A DNA stretch of 7,980 bases from Chloroflexota bacterium (GTDB taxonomy: Bacteria > Chloroflexota > Dehalococcoidia > JACQTR01): contig JACQTR010000140.1 in assembly GCA_016210705.1 (NCBI GenBank), forward strand, positions 1 to 7,980, written 5' to 3'. Positions 5,613-7,980 of the stretch are shown piece after piece. The position numbers and the translations under genes were made by a program. Each line of letters begins with the position of its first letter. Position 1 is the stretch's first letter. The notes below the pieces were generated by a model, which was given only the letters and a program-made list of their open reading frames with translations, was not told the origin of the DNA and made no database searches.

Positions 5613-6397
5613 CTCACACGCATGGTCACTATGAGAGAAGCTTCCAGCAAGGTACTAGCCACCAGGTTAAGCCAAGCCAGAACTTAGATATAGCCAGCTT
5701 AAGCTTTCTAATCAAAGAGGGGGAAGTCACCCATTGTGAGCCATTAGCCTGGGGCTCTAATTACACTTATGTTTTGACTCTAGCCGGTAAACTTGGCCAA
5801 TGCCTTGCCCTCTACAAACCTCGTCGGGGGGAAAGGACTTTGTGGGATTTCCCCAGCGGCACCCTATACCGTAGGGAGTACGCCTCTTATTTAATTAGCG
5901 AGGCTTTGGGCTGGTCTTTCATCCCGCCCACCGCTATTCGGGAAGGCCCCCACGGCATAGGCTCGGTGCAATGGTTCGTCCCATCATTGCCTGAAGAAAA
6001 CTACTTTACTTTTGGGCGAGAGAGGGTGCCAGAACTACAGCGCATCGCCCTTTTCGATGTCATAGCCAACAACGCCGACCGCAAGGCCGGCCACTGTCTT
6101 TTGGAGTTAGACGGAAAGGTCTGGGGCATAGATCACGGGCTTACCTTCCATGCCCTTCCCAAGCTACGCACCGTGATCTGGGACTTCTCCGGGCAGTCCA
6201 TTTCCAGCAGCCTGCTTCAAGACCTTAAAACCCTTCGGGCTCAGTTAGGTAACTCCGAGCCCCTGTTTAAAGAGCTTTCGGAGCTTTTAGATAGCTCTGA
6301 GATAGAGGCTCTGCAGCGGCGGATAGACATGGTCTTGGAAGCAGCCGTATTCCCTTTCCCCGGTCCTGGACGCCACATCCCTTGGCCGCCCATATAA
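5609..6397 (+). CDS. SCO1664 family protein, phosphoinositide-kinase-like fold
   Basis: This 262-residue protein is of the SCO1664 family (TIGR03843), distantly related to phosphatidylinositol 3/4-kinases. Kinase-like landmarks are WGSNYTYVL (48-56, nucleotide-loop region), Lys70 in ALYKP (ATP-binding Lys), Glu90 in RREYASYL (helix-C Glu), FDVIANNADRKAGH (149-162) with the catalytic-loop Asp157, and GIDHG (173-177), with Asp175 equivalent to the DFG Asp. The terminal PWPP (258-261) is typical of the family. Because these residues are present, catalytic activity is plausible, but no substrate is known. The first 25 residues are His/Gln-rich and look unconserved. There is no separate ribosome-binding site; translation probably depends on coupling to DUF3090 through the ATGA overlap. 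It converges with an inositol-monophosphatase-family gene 27 bases away. It could also be a protein kinase or an unusual ATP-dependent transferase. Confidence 0.88.
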   Translation: MTHTHGHYERSFQQGTSHQVKPSQNLDIASLSFLIKEGEVTHCEPLAWGSNYTYVLTLAGKLGQCLALYKPRRGERTLWDFPSGTLYRREYASYLISEALGWSFIPPTAIREGPHGIGSVQWFVPSLPEENYFTFGRERVPELQRIALFDVIANNADRKAGHCLLELDGKVWGIDHGLTFHALPKLRTVIWDFSGQSISSSLLQDLKTLRAQLGNSEPLFKELSELLDSSEIEALQRRIDMVLEAAVFPFPGPGRHIPWPPI

Positions 6398-6424
6398 GCA
6401 TCAAATTTCATAAGGTCGCCCTAA

Positions 6425-7333
6425 CTAAGAGCCTCGCAACCGTTTCCAAAGGGAGGCCCCAGGCAATACCCGCCTTTTACCCATGTTGTTAACCATCCAC
6501 CAAGCTAACTGTTGGTTAGCCGCCAGTGTAGGGACAGACCAATGTTGAAGACGCGGAGGTTCCCGTCCCTGCTTAGGTGAGAGAGGCTCGAAAAAATCTA
6601 AGGGATGCCATGGTTTATTTCTGCGGCCCACCAGCACCACACCACCAGCCTCCTGCACCAGCAAAGCCCCAGCCGCCACATCCCAAATCCGAGGTGAGGC
6701 AAAAACAGCATACTGCAGAACACCCCTAGCCACCAGGACCAACTCGTAAGCAATGCTGCCTAAAACTCGGAACTGGCCCAAAGGCCGCCCCTTACTTAAG
6801 AATCTTCGGCGTCTCCAGAGGCCACCGGATAATACTCCCAACCTCGATGGTTCAGGCTGGTGATTTTGGACAACGGAGATACGCTCACCGTCAACAAAAC
6901 TTCCTCCACCCCGGCGGGCATGAAAAACACCTCCAGCAGATTGAATAGCTGAAGGCACGAAGATGGCCCCAACCACAGGTCTAAACTGGTGAAGGAGACC
7001 AATGGAAACAGCGAAAATAGGAAGGCCATTTATAAAATTTACAGTGCCATCCAGCGGATCGACCACCCACAAAAACTCCGCCTCGTGAGGCTCACCATTT
7101 AAGCTCTCCTCTCCCAAAACAGAGTGACCAGCGAACCGCTTCTTAATGGCTCTTTTAAGATATTCCTCTACCTCCTTGTCCGCAGTTGATACAGGGTGTC
7201 CGCGATCGTTTCCTTTGTATTCCACATCAAGGGACTTGCCGAAATGACTTAGAAGAATTTGCCCGGCTTCTCGGGCTAAGCCGATGGCAAAGGTCTCCAT
7301 CTCCTGCCACAGGGCATCGCCAACCTTAGCCAC
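6425..7333 (-). CDS. Inositol monophosphatase family phosphatase
   Basis: This 302-residue Mg-dependent sugar-phosphate phosphatase belongs to the IMPase/FBPase/CysQ fold. Metal-binding motifs are complete: STADKEVE (49-56), GEES (74-77), DPLDGTVNF (92-100) and IWDVAAGALL (216-225) with Asp218. The general layout fits inositol-1-phosphatase (SuhB-like), but sequence alone does not exclude 3'-phosphoadenosine phosphatase, histidinol-phosphatase or fructose-1,6-bisphosphatase activity. The protein is about 30 residues longer than typical; the extra part is mainly a basic tail after residue 280 (including GKRRV and WKRLRGS) that could bind a partner or acidic surface. It starts with GTG at 7333, 21 bases after the upstream hydrolase stop, without a clear ribosome-binding site; an in-frame ATG at 7300 (residue 12) is an alternative. 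It is probably co-transcribed with the hydrolase and converges with the kinase-like gene. Confidence 0.9.
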   Translation of the reverse strand: MAKVGDALWQEMETFAIGLAREAGQILLSHFGKSLDVEYKGNDRGHPVSTADKEVEEYLKRAIKKRFAGHSVLGEESLNGEPHEAEFLWVVDPLDGTVNFINGLPIFAVSIGLLHQFRPVVGAIFVPSAIQSAGGVFHARRGGGSFVDGERISVVQNHQPEPSRLGVLSGGLWRRRRFLSKGRPLGQFRVLGSIAYELVLVARGVLQYAVFASPRIWDVAAGALLVQEAGGVVLVGRRNKPWHPLDFFEPLSPKQGREPPRLQHWSVPTLAANQQLAWWMVNNMGKRRVLPGASLWKRLRGS

Positions 7334-7354
7334 TTATTGAACCCACGTATCTTT

Positions 7355-7980
7355 TCATCGGGATATAGAGGCCAAAAACTCCAAAAGCGTGTTATTGAAG
7401 GCTTGAGGCGCCTCCACAGCGGAACCGTGGCCAGTGGGCAGGATGCGAAGCTGGGAACCAGGTATCGCCTCTTGACTGGCCTTGGCTCTTTCCACAGGCC
7501 CTTCATATTCGCCAGCAATAATGAGAGTGGGACATTTAATCCGGCTGGGATCAGATGGGGGGGGCGAGGCCATCATGGCTCGCATGACTCTGGCGAAGCC
7601 CTTGGGGTCGTTTTCTAGCTTTACCGCCTTATAACGCTCAAATTCCTTTGTGTTTTTCTCTTTAAAGCCTGGTGAGAAGGCCATTACCGTCAAATCCTCG
7701 GTCAGAGTGGCCATATCCCCTTTTTCTAAAAGCTCCAATATCCCCTGAAGCCGTCCCTGACCCTCAGCAGTTCGTGCCCCACCCACGCCACTATTGGCCA
7801 GCACCAGAGCTTTGACCACATTCGAATGCCTAAGCGTCAACTCTAGAGCAATACGTCCCCCCATGGAATAGCCCAAAACATAACTTTGGCCGATGCCCAA
7901 AGCTCGGAGGAGTTGATAAAGGTCTTCAGCAAAAAGCTCCATGGAGTACTCACCCTCGGGACTTTCCGTTTGCCCAAAGC
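7355..7980 (-). CDS. Alpha/beta hydrolase, N-terminal part beyond the right edge
   Basis: About 208 residues of an alpha/beta-hydrolase-fold enzyme are visible. The frame remains open upstream of the in-frame ATG at 7942 to the window end and reads FGQTESPEGEYS there, the usual segment after the oxyanion-loop strand, so the ATG at 7942 is internal and the 5' end is missing. Counting from that Met, the nucleophile elbow is GYSMGG (24-29, Ser26) and the catalytic His is His172 in PTGHGSAVEAP. The acid position after the sixth strand reads IAGEYEGPV, with Glu147 where Asp is usual. A lid domain lies between about 55 and 130. The fold includes esterases, MenH-like lyases, C-C hydrolases and haloperoxidase relatives, so the substrate cannot be named. 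It precedes the IMPase-family gene by 21 bases in a likely operon whose promoter lies outside the window. Confidence 0.87.
   Translation of the reverse strand, partial: FGQTESPEGEYSMELFAEDLYQLLRALGIGQSYVLGYSMGGRIALELTLRHSNVVKALVLANSGVGGARTAEGQGRLQGILELLEKGDMATLTEDLTVMAFSPGFKEKNTKEFERYKAVKLENDPKGFARVMRAMMASPPPSDPSRIKCPTLIIAGEYEGPVERAKASQEAIPGSQLRILPTGHGSAVEAPQAFNNTLLEFLASISR

Noticed and set aside
6398..6424. Possible bidirectional terminator between the converging kinase-like and IMPase-family genes
   Set aside because: The 27-base gap and its flanks show no convincing stem or T-tract.
7337..7618. 93-codon plus-strand frame opposite the alpha/beta hydrolase
   Set aside because: Overlaps the conserved catalytic His region of the hydrolase on the other strand and shows no family features.
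1..7980. CRISPR arrays, tRNA/rRNA genes, insertion sequences, phage genes
   Set aside because: No regularly spaced repeats, tRNA-like cloverleaf, terminal inverted repeats, transposase or phage-type proteins were seen; all long frames are explained by housekeeping or metabolic families.

Overview
The window carries eight recognisable protein genes on both strands: six complete and two cut by the window edges. There are no RNA genes, mobile elements or CRISPR arrays. Base composition is moderate (slightly over half G+C by eye) and coding density is high. The pair DUF3090 plus SCO1664-type kinase-like protein is, from family knowledge, almost confined to Actinobacteria and Chloroflexi. A stand-alone corrinoid-type methyltetrahydrofolate methyltransferase homologue hints at an anaerobe with acetyl-CoA-pathway or C1-corrinoid chemistry. 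My best guess is an uncultured Chloroflexota (Dehalococcoidia-like) or an anaerobic actinobacterial lineage; this is inference from gene content only.

Left block (1-874), minus strand: a coiled-coil C4 zinc-ribbon protein, followed 22 bases downstream by the first nine codons of what looks like ribonuclease HI, cut by the window start. The same gene order is known from mycobacteria (Rv2229c-Rv2228c). Between this operon and the next gene lie two back-to-back sigma-70-type promoters whose -35 boxes form an inverted repeat. The leftward promoter shows that the zinc-ribbon gene starts at the GTG at 750, not at the ATG at 780.

Middle block (875-4962), plus strand: a pterin-binding (MeTr/AcsE-like) methyltransferase that departs from the classical enzyme at one pterin-contacting position and in its N-terminal motif. 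A 230-base spacer follows, with a possible terminator, a weak promoter, a small inverted repeat and one doubtful short ORF. Then comes a tight two-gene operon of an NAD(P)-dependent aldehyde dehydrogenase and a catabolic-type (AlsS-like, FAD-independent) thiamine-diphosphate enzyme. An enzyme that decarboxylates or condenses 2-oxo acids beside an aldehyde oxidiser suggests a short 2-oxoacid/aldehyde pathway, but the substrate is unknown and no acetolactate decarboxylase is present in the window.

Right block (5058-7980): DUF3090 and the SCO1664-family kinase-like gene, translationally coupled by an ATGA overlap on the plus strand. They converge with a minus-strand pair, an alpha/beta hydrolase (5' end beyond the window) followed by an inositol-monophosphatase-family phosphatase. 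A phosphoinositide-kinase-like fold next to an inositol phosphatase-family enzyme is the most intriguing juxtaposition here, although neither substrate is established.
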